From Arthrobacter silvisoli (lineage in GTDB: Bacteria; Actinomycetota; Actinomycetes; Actinomycetales; Micrococcaceae): DNA of 64,000 nucleotides. The translations under genes and the position numbers were made by a program. The stretch spans positions 1-64,000 of the forward strand of contig NZ_QRCU01000059.1 of the NCBI RefSeq assembly GCF_003369445.1, written 5' to 3'. A model generated the notes under the pieces. That model saw only the letters and a program-made list of their open reading frames with translations, was not told the DNA's origin and ran no database searches. Shown one piece after another: positions 17,723-26,294 of the stretch; the first letter of the stretch is position 1; every line of letters starts with the position of its first letter.

Positions 17723-17929
17723 CCGGTAACTCCTGTGCGTGAGCGTTGGTTTGAACCTTGTCAAAGGCTGCCGCGGAGTGATGCCGTCTCACGCCGAACC
17801 GCGCACAAACAGCGTCCAAGAGGGGTGTCCGGCAACGGTGTTTGGTGCAGCGTCTTACGGATAAGGGGCGCTCCGCGAGCTTGCACGCCCATTCTACCGG
17901 CCAGAAGGCCCATACCCTATTTGTGCCGA

Positions 17930-17935
17930 TACCAT
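17930..17935 (+). promoter_or_regulatory. Candidate leaderless -10 element TACCAT
   Basis: TACCAT ends six bases before the ATG at 17942. This spacing is part of the support for the short gene that follows. Confidence 0.4.
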
Positions 17936-17941
17936 GGCCGC

Positions 17942-18148
17942 ATGGCACGGAACGTGAAGTCCATGGTGTTGCCGGTGGTGGCTGCGGCGGTGTTTGCCGG
18001 TCTGGGCAGGATGGTGATCCAGCGGATCAGGCTGGACCGGGCCGCGCGCGAAAACCACACAGTGGCCCTGCTCGATGCCGCCGCCCGTGCCAGGATCAGT
18101 GCGGCCCTGCGCGGCGCCGCCCCGCCGCCCGCGTCCATGGCGGAATAG
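17942..18148 (+). CDS. Small one-TM membrane protein of unknown function
   Basis: A 68-aa predicted protein: a short basic N terminus, a hydrophobic helix at about residues 8-22 (VLPVVAAAVFAGLG), a basic amphipathic stretch (QRIRLDRAARE) and a Pro/Ala tail. The in-frame open region reaches far upstream across purS/purQ, so only the final part is likely real; the start is chosen on the leaderless spacing and the position of the membrane helix. I recognise no family. Confidence 0.5.
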   Translation: MARNVKSMVLPVVAAAVFAGLGRMVIQRIRLDRAARENHTVALLDAAARARISAALRGAAPPPASMAE

Positions 18149-18263
18149 CGAACGTACAAATGCGCTATTACTGCGGGTTAAAGTCCGGGAAACGGGCGTA
18201 GCTTTGGTTCCATGCCGGGTCATTCCCGCTGAACTGAAGCTAGGTATCGAGCCAGGAGGAACC

Positions 18264-18554
18264 ATGACCGAACATGTTGCCGAAGTCTCCGCCTGCAGCG
18301 TTGGCAGCTGTGGATTCAACCATGATGGCTGTACCGCATTTGGGATCACCATCGGGGGCACGACGGACCATGCATCCTGCGCCACGTTCATCGACACCAC
18401 GGCGATGGGCGGCCTTCCCAAGGTCCTGGCCCACGTCGGTGCCTGCCAGCGCAGTGAATGCATCCACAACAACCACCTGATGTGCGAGGCGCACGACGTG
18501 AAGGTCGGCCCCGGCGCCGAAGCCGCGGACTGCCTCACATACCAGCACGCCTGA
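18264..18554 (+). CDS. DUF1540 Cys-rich protein, two motifs
   Basis: A 96-aa protein with two copies of the DUF1540 cysteine pattern: CSVGSCGFNHDGCTAFGITI near the N terminus and CQRSECIHNNHLMCEAHDVKVG (in part) near residue 62, plus C and D/H residues between. The paired CxxxxC...C spacing suggests a metal site. AGGAGGA stands ahead of the ATG at 18264. It is closed by a textbook terminator. The role is unknown; such proteins are often stress- or sporulation-linked in other Gram-positives, which is not shown here. Confidence 0.85.
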   Translation: MTEHVAEVSACSVGSCGFNHDGCTAFGITIGGTTDHASCATFIDTTAMGGLPKVLAHVGACQRSECIHNNHLMCEAHDVKVGPGAEAADCLTYQHA

Positions 18555-18571
18555 CACAGCCTCAACGACGC

Positions 18572-18607
18572 AACGGGCACGCTCCACACGGAGCGTGCCC
18601 GTTTTTC
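18572..18607 (+). terminator. Intrinsic terminator after DUF1540 gene
   Basis: A perfect 14-bp stem (aacgggcacgctcc at 18572-18585, ggagcgtgcccgtt at 18590-18603) with an ACAC loop and a run of five T (18602-18606). Confidence 0.9.
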
Positions 18608-18839
18608 CATGCCCGGGGTTCCCTGAAGCCGGCGTCTCCTGAAGCCGGCGTATGACAAGCGTGAAATCAGATTTTGTGCCCTATGTCATATTCAGCTATC
18701 GCTCTGTACTGTATGAAGCGATTGCTTCCGAGCGGTTGACAAGAACTGTCAACCGGGCAGCATTCCAAGTTGGCAGCGTTCCCAGTTGATTGATCCCGGC
18801 ACGACGGCCCGGATCGCCTGTAGAAAGGTGCAATCACTC
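18608..18839 (+). promoter_or_regulatory. Upstream region of the subtilase gene, with 9-bp palindrome
   Basis: This holds a 14-base direct repeat CCTGAAGCCGGCGT (18622-18635, 18638-18651), then an A/T-rich segment (about 18660-18725) with several -10-like boxes such as TACTGT and TATGAA. A perfect 9-bp inverted repeat CGGTTGACA (18733-18741) / TGTCAACCG (18747-18755) with a five-base loop follows, placed to act as an operator or leader hairpin. Confidence 0.5.
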
Positions 18840-21800
18840 GTGAAATCAAGAGGAAAGAGCTTCGTCGGAAGCGGGAGCCTTCGAAGAGCTGCGGCACTGG
18901 CCGTGGGTGTGCCGGTGTTGCTGTCGTCCATGGCGCTGGCACCGGCGCAGGCCGCCCCGGCCCAGGGAAGCAACACCGCCGCCACGATCAAGAAGAACCT
19001 TGATCCGCAGGCGTACAAGGACGGCCGCTACATTGTGGTGCTTGCGGAGAAGCCCGCCGCCACCTACGACGGCGGCACCCCCGGCTTTGCGGCCACCAAG
19101 CCGAAGGCCGGCAAGAAGCTGGACGTGCGCAGGAGCGAAGTCCAGAGCTACCAGGCCCACCTGCAGCAGCAGCAGCGCGAAGTGGCCGCCCAGGAGAACG
19201 TCAGCATCAAGCGTGACTTCACCTCGGCGCTCAATGGCTTCAGCGCCACCCTCACGGCGGAGCAGGCCGTCAACCTCGCAAAGAACCCCAAGGTCCTTTT
19301 GGTTGCCCCGGACACGCAGCGCGCACCCGATTACTCCACCACCGACTTCCTGAAGCTGAGCGGACCCGGCGGACTCTGGGAGACCCGCTTCGGCGGCAAG
19401 GACAAGGCCGGCGCGGGCACGGTAGTAGGCGTCATCGACACCGGCTACACGCCGTCGAGCGCTTTCTTCGCGGGCGAGCCCGTGCAGCCGCTCAGCGGCA
19501 ATCCCCAGGTGGGCGTCCCGTACCGCACGGACGACGGCAAGATCGCCATGCTGAAGGCCGACGGCGACACCTTCGTGGGCGAATGCCAGGCCGGCCAGGA
19601 CTTTGACGGCACCGCGTGCAACTCCAAGGTCCTGAGCACCCACTACTTCGCCGACGCCTTCCTCGAGACCGTTCCGGCAGAGCACCGCGCACCGCAGGAG
19701 CGCATCTCCCCGGTGGACGTGGACAGCCACGGCACCCACACTGCCAGCACCGCGGCAGGCAACTCCGATGTCGAAGCCACGGTGGACGGCCGCAGCTTCG
19801 GCATCACCAGCGGCGCGGCCCCGGCCGCCAAGCTCTCTATCTACAAGGTCTGCTGGGAGGACGACGACCCCAACACGGGCGGCTGCTACGGTTCGGCCTC
19901 CGTTGACGCGATCGACCAGGCCATAGCCGACGGCGTCGACGTCCTGAACTACTCCATCTCCGGTTCCACGGACACCACCACCGACCCGGTGTCCCTGGCG
20001 TTCCTCTCCGCGGCTTCGGCCGGCATCTTCGTTGCCGTGTCCGCGGGCAACTCCGGACCCACCGCCGGGACCGTCAACCACGGCGCGCCCTGGCTGACCA
20101 CCGTGGCCGCCAGCAGTTTCTCCCAGGAACTGCAGGGCACCGTGGAATTCTCGGACGGCAGCAAGTACCGCGGTGCCAGCATCATGAACGCGGAAGTGCA
20201 CGACGCCGGTGTGGTCCTTTCCGCCAACGTCGCCTCCGGCACGGGCAACGCGGCCATCTGCGCGCCAGGTTCGCTGGATCCGGCGAAGATCGCCGGCAAG
20301 GTAGTGGTCTGCGACCGCGGCGTGGTTGACCGCGTGGCAAAGAGCGCCGAGGTCAAGCGCGGCGGCGGCGTGGGCATGATCCTGGTGAACCTTGCCAGCT
20401 CCTCGCTGGACACGGACAAGCACTCCGTCCCCACGGTCCACGTGAACCCGCCGGCCACCGGCGAAATCAAGCAGAAGGTGGCGGCGAACCCCGCCATCAC
20501 CGTTTCCCTGATCGATCACGACACCACCGGCCTGCCCCTCGAGGCCCAGCCGCAGATCGCCGGCTTCTCCTCGCGCGGCCCGCTCGCTGCCAGCAACTCG
20601 GACCTGCTGAAGCCGGACGTCGCCGCCCCGGGCGTTGCCGTCCTGGCCGGCGTCTCGCCGATCGGCACCGGCGGTGACACCTTCGGGTTCCTCTCCGGCA
20701 CTTCGATGGCGTCACCGCATATTGCAGGTTTCGGTGCCCTGATCCTGGGCAAGAACCCCACGTGGTCCCCGGCCACCGTGAAGTCGGCCATGATGACCAC
20801 GGCCTCTGACGTGGTCAAGGCCGACGGCAGCAAGAACACGGACGTCTTCGCCACCGGCGCCGGCCACATCAACGCCGCCCGCGTGCTGGATCCGGGCCTG
20901 GTGTACGACGCCGGGATCGAGGACTACCTCAAGTTCATCCAGGGCACCGGCGTGGACCTGGGCATCCCGGGCCTCGGCAGCACCCCGGCACGGAACATGA
21001 ACCTTCCGTCGTTCGCCCTGGGCAACCTGGCCGGCAAGGTCGAGGTCACCCGCACCCTCACCGCGCTCACCCCGGGCCTGTACCAGGCCAGCGCCAGCGT
21101 CCCGGGCATCGATGTGAAGATCACGCCCTCGGTGCTGAACTTCACGGCCGTCGGCCAGAAGAAGTCCTTCAAGGTCACGTTCGAGAACAAGAACGCCGCC
21201 CTGGCGAAGTTCGCGATGGGCTCGCTCAAGTGGGAAGGCGCCGGCAAGTCCGTGGTGTCACCGGTGGCGGTCCGACCGCAGTCGGTGATCGCCGGCAAGG
21301 ACCTCACCTTCACCTCGGACCAGGCGAGCGGTTCCGCCGCGATCGGGATCCTCTCCGGCACCGATTCGCCGACGGCGGTCACCGTGGACGGCCTCTCCAA
21401 GGCGAACTCAACGGCCACTGAACTGGTTCCCGGTCCGGCAGCATTCGCGAACAACGCCTCCAACGCGATCGTGGACGCCGAAGTCGGCGAGGGCGCGGCG
21501 CTGGCCAGGTTCTCGGTGATCTCCTCCGATGACACCGCGGACTTCGACCTGTACGTGTTCACCCCTTCCGGCGAATTGCTGAGCGCCGCCACCGGAAGCG
21601 CCAGTGAGTCCCTCTCCATCGAATCCCCGGAGGCCGGGACGTACACCATCCTGGTCAACCTGTTCGCGAGCAGGGACAACCGGTCCACCAAGGCCAGCGT
21701 CGATGCTGCCATCCTGGGCAGCAATGAAGGCAACGCCACGGTGACGCCCAACCCGATCCAGCTCAAGAACGGCAAGAAGGGCCAGCTCACCCTGGGCTGG

Positions 21801-21992
21801 ACCGGCCTGGAACCGGGCTCCTACATCGGCCGGCTGACCTTCGCGGGGACCAGTTCCCCGACCTTCGTCACCGTGATCATCTCGTCCAACGGCGCGGTGG
21901 CAGTGGCCCCCGAACAGCAGACGAGCGACGGGACCCCGACCCAGCAGAAGCTGCAGAAGGAAGATCGCCAACTCCCGGGCAATGCGGGCTGA
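18840..21992 (+). CDS. Secreted subtilisin-like serine protease (S8) with PA insert
   Basis: An exported protease of about 1050 aa. A signal peptide (basic KSRGKS, hydrophobic AALAVGVPVLLSSMAL, cut near AQA) is followed by an I9-type propeptide (RYIVVLAEKP to GFSATLTAEQ), then the S8 domain with catalytic Asp200 (GVIDTG), His297 (DSHGTHTA) and Ser622 (SGTSMASPHIAG). A PA domain is inserted between His and Ser (ICAPGSLDPAKIAGKVVVCDRG, in part). The C-terminal third holds Fn3-like and PPC-like beta domains, ending in a low-complexity tail. The start is uncertain: GTG 18840, GTG 18828 and TTG 18786 are in frame. I prefer 18840, which has GAAAGG eleven bases upstream. No C-terminal cell-wall sorting signal is seen. 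Confidence 0.93.
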   Translation: MKSRGKSFVGSGSLRRAAALAVGVPVLLSSMALAPAQAAPAQGSNTAATIKKNLDPQAYKDGRYIVVLAEKPAATYDGGTPGFAATKPKAGKKLDVRRSEVQSYQAHLQQQQREVAAQENVSIKRDFTSALNGFSATLTAEQAVNLAKNPKVLLVAPDTQRAPDYSTTDFLKLSGPGGLWETRFGGKDKAGAGTVVGVIDTGYTPSSAFFAGEPVQPLSGNPQVGVPYRTDDGKIAMLKADGDTFVGECQAGQDFDGTACNSKVLSTHYFADAFLETVPAEHRAPQERISPVDVDSHGTHTASTAAGNSDVEATVDGRSFGITSGAAPAAKLSIYKVCWEDDDPNTGGCYGSASVDAIDQAIADGVDVLNYSISGSTDTTTDPVSLAFLSAASAGIFVAVSAGNSGPTAGTVNHGAPWLTTVAASSFSQELQGTVEFSDGSKYRGASIMNAEVHDAGVVLSANVASGTGNAAICAPGSLDPAKIAGKVVVCDRGVVDRVAKSAEVKRGGGVGMILVNLASSSLDTDKHSVPTVHVNPPATGEIKQKVAANPAITVSLIDHDTTGLPLEAQPQIAGFSSRGPLAASNSDLLKPDVAAPGVAVLAGVSPIGTGGDTFGFLSGTSMASPHIAGFGALILGKNPTWSPATVKSAMMTTASDVVKADGSKNTDVFATGAGHINAARVLDPGLVYDAGIEDYLKFIQGTGVDLGIPGLGSTPARNMNLPSFALGNLAGKVEVTRTLTALTPGLYQASASVPGIDVKITPSVLNFTAVGQKKSFKVTFENKNAALAKFAMGSLKWEGAGKSVVSPVAVRPQSVIAGKDLTFTSDQASGSAAIGILSGTDSPTAVTVDGLSKANSTATELVPGPAAFANNASNAIVDAEVGEGAALARFSVISSDDTADFDLYVFTPSGELLSAATGSASESLSIESPEAGTYTILVNLFASRDNRSTKASVDAAILGSNEGNATVTPNPIQLKNGKKGQLTLGWTGLEPGSYIGRLTFAGTSSPTFVTVIISSNGAVAVAPEQQTSDGTPTQQKLQKEDRQLPGNAG

Positions 21993-22015
21993 CGACCCTT
22001 CCTGAATAACAAGAG

Positions 22016-22053
22016 GCTGCGGCCGGCGGAGAACCCGCCGGCCGCAGCTTTTT
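22016..22053 (+). terminator. Intrinsic terminator after the subtilase gene
   Basis: A perfect 14-bp stem (22016-22029 against 22035-22048) with an AGAAC loop and five T residues at 22049-22053. Confidence 0.9.
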
Positions 22054-22189
22054 CCGTGTCCTGGACGGACCCTGCGCCCGGTCCCTTAGGCGAACCTCAG
22101 GCACCTCGTCCGCCACATCCTCTTGCCGCGGGGTGGGCGCTGGGTGTCGAATCGGTGTAAACGCCCGGCGGCAGCTCCAGGAGGCACCG

Positions 22190-24328
22190 ATGTCGGTAAA
22201 GAGTGGAAACGGACAGAGCAAAGGAAACGTCCAGGGCAAGGAGCGCAGCGACGCAGCGGCCGGGCTTGCCGTCGAACAACCCGGCATGATCCGCAACATC
22301 GCACTCGTAGGGCACTCCGGCGCGGGCAAGACCATGCTTGTCGAGGCGCTGCTCGCCGCCACCGGCGTGATTTCGCGGATGGGTTCGATCGTGGACGGAA
22401 CCACGGTGGGCGATTCGGACCCGGCCGCCGTCCACCAGCAGCGCTCCGTGGGCCTGTCCGTGGTGCCGGTCCTCCTGGACGGGGTGAAGGTGAACCTGAT
22501 CGACACCCCTGGCTACGCCGATTTCACGGGCGACCTGCGGGCCGGGCTCCGTGCCGCGGATTCGGCCCTGTTCGTCGTTTCTGCGGTCGACGGCGTCGAC
22601 GCCTCCACCGTGGCACTCTGGCAGGAATGTGAGCGGACGGGGACGCCGCGTGCGGTGGCGATCAGCCGCCTGGACCATCCGCGCGCGGACTATGACGCCG
22701 CCGTCGCGGCCTGCCGGGAGGCGTTCGGTGAGTCGGTGCTGCCGCTGCAGGTGCCGCTCCGGGAAGGCGGGGAGATCACCGGGCTGCTTGACCTGCTGAG
22801 CGGAATGGTCTCCGGAACCAGCGACGACGGCGGTAAGCCGCCCAGGCGGGCTGCGGATCCGGCGGAACTCGCCGGCGTCGACGGTTCCCGGGCGGAGCTG
22901 ATCGAAGGCGTCATTGCCGAAAGCGAGGACGAGACCCTCATGGACCGCTACCTCGGTGGGGAGGAGATCGCGCTCGAAACCCTGCTGGCGGACCTTGAAA
23001 CCGCCGTCGCCCGGGGCTCCTTCTACCCGGTGCTCGCTGTGTCCGCCGGGACCGGCCTTGGCCTGTCGGAACTGCTGGACCTGCTGCACCGGGCATTTCC
23101 CTCGCCCCTGGAACGCGAGGTGCCGGAAACAACGGGACTGGACGGCACACCGCGCAAACGGCTCGGCTGCGACCCGCACGGCCCGCTGCTCGCCGAAGTG
23201 GTGCGGACCAGCGTGGATTCCTTCCTGGGGAAAGTGTGCCTGGTGCGTGTCTTCTCCGGGACCCTGCGGGAAGACACCGCCGTGCATGTGGGCGGCAGGG
23301 GATTGTCCGAGCGCGGCCACCCGGACCACGACGCCGACGAACGTGCCAGCCACCTGTACTCGCCGTGGGGTGCCGCGCTGAGGGCGGTGCCGTTCAGCGT
23401 GGCCGGTGACATCTGCGCGCTCAGTAAGGTGGTCAGCGCCGAAACGGGGGACACCGTGTCCGCCAAGGACGATCCGCTGCTGATCAAGGTCTGGGACATG
23501 CCCGAACCGTTGCTGCCGCTGGCCGTCGAGGCCGCCGCCCGCAGCGACGAGGACGCGCTCGCCAAGGGGCTCGCGAAAGTGGCCGCCGGGGATCCGGCGC
23601 TGCGGGTGGAGCGCAACTCCGAAACCCACCAGCTGGTGCTTTGGTGCACGGGGCAGGCGCATGCCGACGTCGTCCTGGACCGGCTCCGCGAGCAGGGCGT
23701 GAAGCTGCAGACCGTGGACGTCATCACCCCGCTGCGGGAGACCTTCGCCGTTCCGGCCAGCGGCCACGGGCGGTACGTGAAGCAGTCCGGCGGGCACGGC
23801 CAGTTCGCCATCTGCGACATCGACGTCGAACCCCTCGAACGCGGCGGCGGCTTCGAGTTCGTGGACAAGGTGGTGGGCGGCGTGATCCCAGGCCCGTTCA
23901 TCACCTCCGTGGAGAAGGGCGTCCGGGCGCAGATGCAGAAGGGCGTGGCCGAGGGCTTTCCGGTGGTGGACATCCGGGTCACCCTGCACGGCGGCAAGAC
24001 CCACAGCGTGGACTCCTCCGACGCGGCGTTCCAGGCCGCCGGGGCCCTGGCCTTGCGGGAAGCTGCCGCGGCCGGGCGTATCCAGCTCCTCGAGCCTGTC
24101 TCGTCCGTGGTCATCCGGGTGCCCGACGATTACGTCGGCACCGTGATGAGCGACCTCTCCGCGCGTCGCGGCCGCATGACGGGAACGTCATCCGGGGACG
24201 GCAATACCGAAATCACCGCTGAGGTCCCGGACCAGGAACTGCTCCGCTACGCCCTCGAACTCCGGGCGTTGACGGCGGGCGGCGGCAGCTTCCGGCGCAG
24301 CTACCTCCGGCACGACCCCGTGCCCTGA
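22190..24328 (+). CDS. Elongation factor G-like GTPase (EF-G2 type)
   Basis: A 712-aa translational-GTPase paralogue. The P-loop is GHSGAGKT (about residue 40) and the G3 motif DTPGYADF (about residue 105). The usual G4 NKxD is replaced by SRLD (about residue 147), as if base recognition were altered. Domains II to V follow, with GHGQFAICDIDVEP and GKTHSVDSSDAAFQAAG marking domain IV/V. It lacks the switch I consensus RGITI of EF-G, having VHQQRSVGLSV instead. It starts at ATG 22190 with CAGGAGG upstream. It is probably not the housekeeping fusA, which normally sits in the str operon. Confidence 0.9.
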   Translation: MSVKSGNGQSKGNVQGKERSDAAAGLAVEQPGMIRNIALVGHSGAGKTMLVEALLAATGVISRMGSIVDGTTVGDSDPAAVHQQRSVGLSVVPVLLDGVKVNLIDTPGYADFTGDLRAGLRAADSALFVVSAVDGVDASTVALWQECERTGTPRAVAISRLDHPRADYDAAVAACREAFGESVLPLQVPLREGGEITGLLDLLSGMVSGTSDDGGKPPRRAADPAELAGVDGSRAELIEGVIAESEDETLMDRYLGGEEIALETLLADLETAVARGSFYPVLAVSAGTGLGLSELLDLLHRAFPSPLEREVPETTGLDGTPRKRLGCDPHGPLLAEVVRTSVDSFLGKVCLVRVFSGTLREDTAVHVGGRGLSERGHPDHDADERASHLYSPWGAALRAVPFSVAGDICALSKVVSAETGDTVSAKDDPLLIKVWDMPEPLLPLAVEAAARSDEDALAKGLAKVAAGDPALRVERNSETHQLVLWCTGQAHADVVLDRLREQGVKLQTVDVITPLRETFAVPASGHGRYVKQSGGHGQFAICDIDVEPLERGGGFEFVDKVVGGVIPGPFITSVEKGVRAQMQKGVAEGFPVVDIRVTLHGGKTHSVDSSDAAFQAAGALALREAAAAGRIQLLEPVSSVVIRVPDDYVGTVMSDLSARRGRMTGTSSGDGNTEITAEVPDQELLRYALELRALTAGGGSFRRSYLRHDPVP

Positions 24329-24367
24329 CGGCTGCAGGCGCCTTGAGATCGTGAGGATCGCGAGGCT

Positions 24368-24727
24368 TCAGATGGCGCCGGTGGAACCCGCGACGCCGCC
24401 CAGCAGCGGCGCCATGTTCCGCCACTTCGCGATTTCGCAGCCGTCCGTGCGGCTGAAGCGGCAGTCCACCGGGCGGCCCCGGAAGGTGCCGGTCACGGTG
24501 GCCGTCTGCGGGCCGCCGTACTGCTGGGTGCAGCGGCGGTCCGGCCGGGGTACCGGGAAGAAGATCTCTTCGCCGTGCTGCTCGACGGCGGCAAGGGCCG
24601 CCCGCGGGTCCGGCACCGTGGATCCGGCGGCAGCTTCACCGTCGGCGGCCAGCAGCACGAACTGCTGTTCCGCGGCACCCGGTGCCTCCAGCAGGGTCAC
24701 TGTCAGTTCGACGTCGTACCGGCTCAT
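24368..24727 (-). CDS. SSI-like (subtilisin-inhibitor-like) domain protein without signal peptide
   Basis: A 119-aa protein. Residues about 65-105 (CTQQYGGPQTATVTG, then FRGRPVDCRFSRTDGCEIAKW) match the C-terminal half of the Streptomyces subtilisin inhibitor fold, including the Cys pair and the DGCEIA motif, and closely match the C terminus of the lipoprotein two genes upstream. No signal peptide is present; the N terminus MSRYDVELTVTLLE is already the first domain strand. It starts at 24727, overlapping the stop of the upstream gene by four bases. Inhibitor activity is untested and, in the cytosol, not expected. Confidence 0.7.
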   Translation of the reverse strand: MSRYDVELTVTLLEAPGAAEQQFVLLAADGEAAAGSTVPDPRAALAAVEQHGEEIFFPVPRPDRRCTQQYGGPQTATVTGTFRGRPVDCRFSRTDGCEIAKWRNMAPLLGGVAGSTGAI

Positions 24728-25683
24728 GGCTTGCCTTCCCCGGGGTGTTCAACGGCCTCGAGCAGTTCCAGCAACGGCTGAAGTTCGGCCAGCAGCCGGC
24801 CCCGCAGCTCCTGGGCCTCGGCAGCGAAGGCCCGTTGCTGCCCGACGTACTCGTTCTTGCCCTCCGGCGTTTCGATCCGGATGGCCGGATAGCCCCACTC
24901 GCTGAGCTCGTAGGGGGAGGCCTGCATGTCCATGGCCCGGATCCGCCAGGACAGTTCGAAGCAGTCCATTACCAACTCGCTGGGCAACGCGGGGACCAGC
25001 TTGTACGCCCACTTGTAGAGGTCCATGTTGGCGTGCAGGCAGCCGGGCTGTTCCATGACGCGCTGGTTTTCGCGGGTGGGCGTGATGTCGTTCAGGGGCA
25101 CGGCATCAGGGGTGTAGAAGCGGAAGGCATCGAAGTGCGAACAGCGGATCCGGTTCTCTTCCACCACCGCGTCCGTGCCCTCCGGGCCCAGCCGCAGGGT
25201 GAGGTATTCGTGGCGGAGATCGAACTTGTCCTGCCGGTAGACCATGGCCCATTCGTGGAGCCCGAAGCACGCGAACTGGGCCGGGCGGGCCGAGGTCCCG
25301 GACAGGATGATGGCGGCGAAGCGGAGAGCCTCGGCGCGGTCTGCCACAAAGCGGGCGAGGTCGAAGGCTACCGCCGGGCTTCCCGCCGGCAGGCCCACGG
25401 CCGCCAGTGCGGCGTCGTCGAGGAGCGTGTAGTACTTCCAGTCCGCGCGTTCGGCGGCCCGCCGGCCGCACAGCACTGTTCCCTCTCCCGGATGCCAACG
25501 CAGCAGCTGGCCCGGTTTCTGGGTGTAGTACGTGAAGAGGAAGTCCTCCACCGGGTGCTTCTTGCCGGCGGAACGGCGTTCGAGGTAGGGGTCTGCGTAG
25601 CGCCGGACGCGTTCGTGGTGGGCCGCTTCCAGGGGGAGCCACTGCTCTTCCGCAAGCAGCCGCAGCTTACTCGCCAACGCCAC
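24724..25683 (-). CDS. Conserved actinobacterial protein of unknown function (often labelled 3-methyladenine DNA glycosylase)
   Basis: A soluble protein of about 319 aa. Conserved-looking blocks are KKHPVEDFLFTYYTQKPGQLLRWHPG (in part, about residue 42), CFGLHEWAMVYR (about residue 138), IRCSHFDAFRFY (about residue 180) and QPGCLHANMDLYKWAYKL (about residue 211). From memory, relatives in databases carry a glycosylase label, but I see no helix-hairpin-helix or other glycosylase motif, so I leave the function open. The frame is open upstream into the lipoprotein gene; I place the start at GTG 25683, overlapping that gene by 17 bases. It is the middle gene of a three-gene operon. Confidence 0.75.
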   Translation of the reverse strand: MALASKLRLLAEEQWLPLEAAHHERVRRYADPYLERRSAGKKHPVEDFLFTYYTQKPGQLLRWHPGEGTVLCGRRAAERADWKYYTLLDDAALAAVGLPAGSPAVAFDLARFVADRAEALRFAAIILSGTSARPAQFACFGLHEWAMVYRQDKFDLRHEYLTLRLGPEGTDAVVEENRIRCSHFDAFRFYTPDAVPLNDITPTRENQRVMEQPGCLHANMDLYKWAYKLVPALPSELVMDCFELSWRIRAMDMQASPYELSEWGYPAIRIETPEGKNEYVGQQRAFAAEAQELRGRLLAELQPLLELLEAVEHPGEGKP

Positions 25684-26293
25684 TGGAACCGAGCACCGCC
25701 TTGGCGCCGTCCCAGGCTGCGATCTCGCAGCCGTCCGTGAGCTTGTAGGAGGATTCGACACCGACGCCGTCCACGGCACCCGTGACCAGCGCGGTCTTCG
25801 GGCCGCCGTACTTGGTGTCGCAGGCCTGGTCCTTGGGCCGCGGGGTGCGGGTCAGCAGAGCCGGGTTCGCCTTCAATGCCGCGCAGGCCGCAGCGGCGTC
25901 CGGATGCACGCTTTCGGCAGTAGGCACGCCGCCCTGGCAGACCAGGGTGTAACTGGCGGGGCTGGCGCCCGGGGAGGGCGTGATGAGGATCGAGAGTTCG
26001 GCGTCGCCCTTGCCAGGGATGGCAGGAACGGCCGACGGCGGGGCCGGGACCGGTTTGGTGCCGGGGGACTCGGTCTCGTCCGGCAGCAGCCCGTCGGAGC
26101 TTGGCGTGGTGGGGCTCGCGTCCGGTGCGGCGCTGGAGGGCGCGGTGCTTGAAGGCGCCGAGGTGGTCGGTGTGTTGCCGCCGGTTCCCGGCGAGCAGGC
26201 GGCCAGCCCGACGACGGCTCCTCCGACGGCGGCGAGGGCCAGGACGGTGCGGAAGATTCGCGGTCGCATGCGGGGCTCCTTGCTTTCCGCCAT
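25667..26293 (-). CDS. Lipoprotein with SSI-like (subtilisin-inhibitor-like) domain
   Basis: About 208 aa, or 200 from the second in-frame ATG at 26269. A signal peptide (RPRIFRTVLALAAVGGAVVG) ends in the lipobox LAAC, so the protein is predicted to be lipid-anchored outside the membrane. A Ser/Thr/Pro linker (about residues 35-80) leads to an SSI-like domain: YTLVCQGG, then the HPDAAAACAALKANPAL helix, then CDTKYGGPKTALVTG and TDGCEIAAWDG. These are the SSI landmarks, including two Cys pairs. It is the first gene of the operon. It may inhibit an exported protease, such as the subtilase at 18.8 kb; that is a guess. Confidence 0.75.
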   Translation of the reverse strand: MAESKEPRMRPRIFRTVLALAAVGGAVVGLAACSPGTGGNTPTTSAPSSTAPSSAAPDASPTTPSSDGLLPDETESPGTKPVPAPPSAVPAIPGKGDAELSILITPSPGASPASYTLVCQGGVPTAESVHPDAAAACAALKANPALLTRTPRPKDQACDTKYGGPKTALVTGAVDGVGVESSYKLTDGCEIAAWDGAKAVLGSSGVGE

Positions 26294-26294
26294 T

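Noticed and set aside
22190..24328. Tetracycline-resistance ribosomal protection protein
   Set aside because: It shares the EF-G fold, but its altered G4 motif and overall pattern fit the actinobacterial EF-G2 group better.
24724..25683. Calling the middle gene of the SSI operon a 3-methyladenine DNA glycosylase
   Set aside because: No helix-hairpin-helix or AlkA/Tag/Mpg-type motif is visible; the label would rest only on remembered automated annotations.
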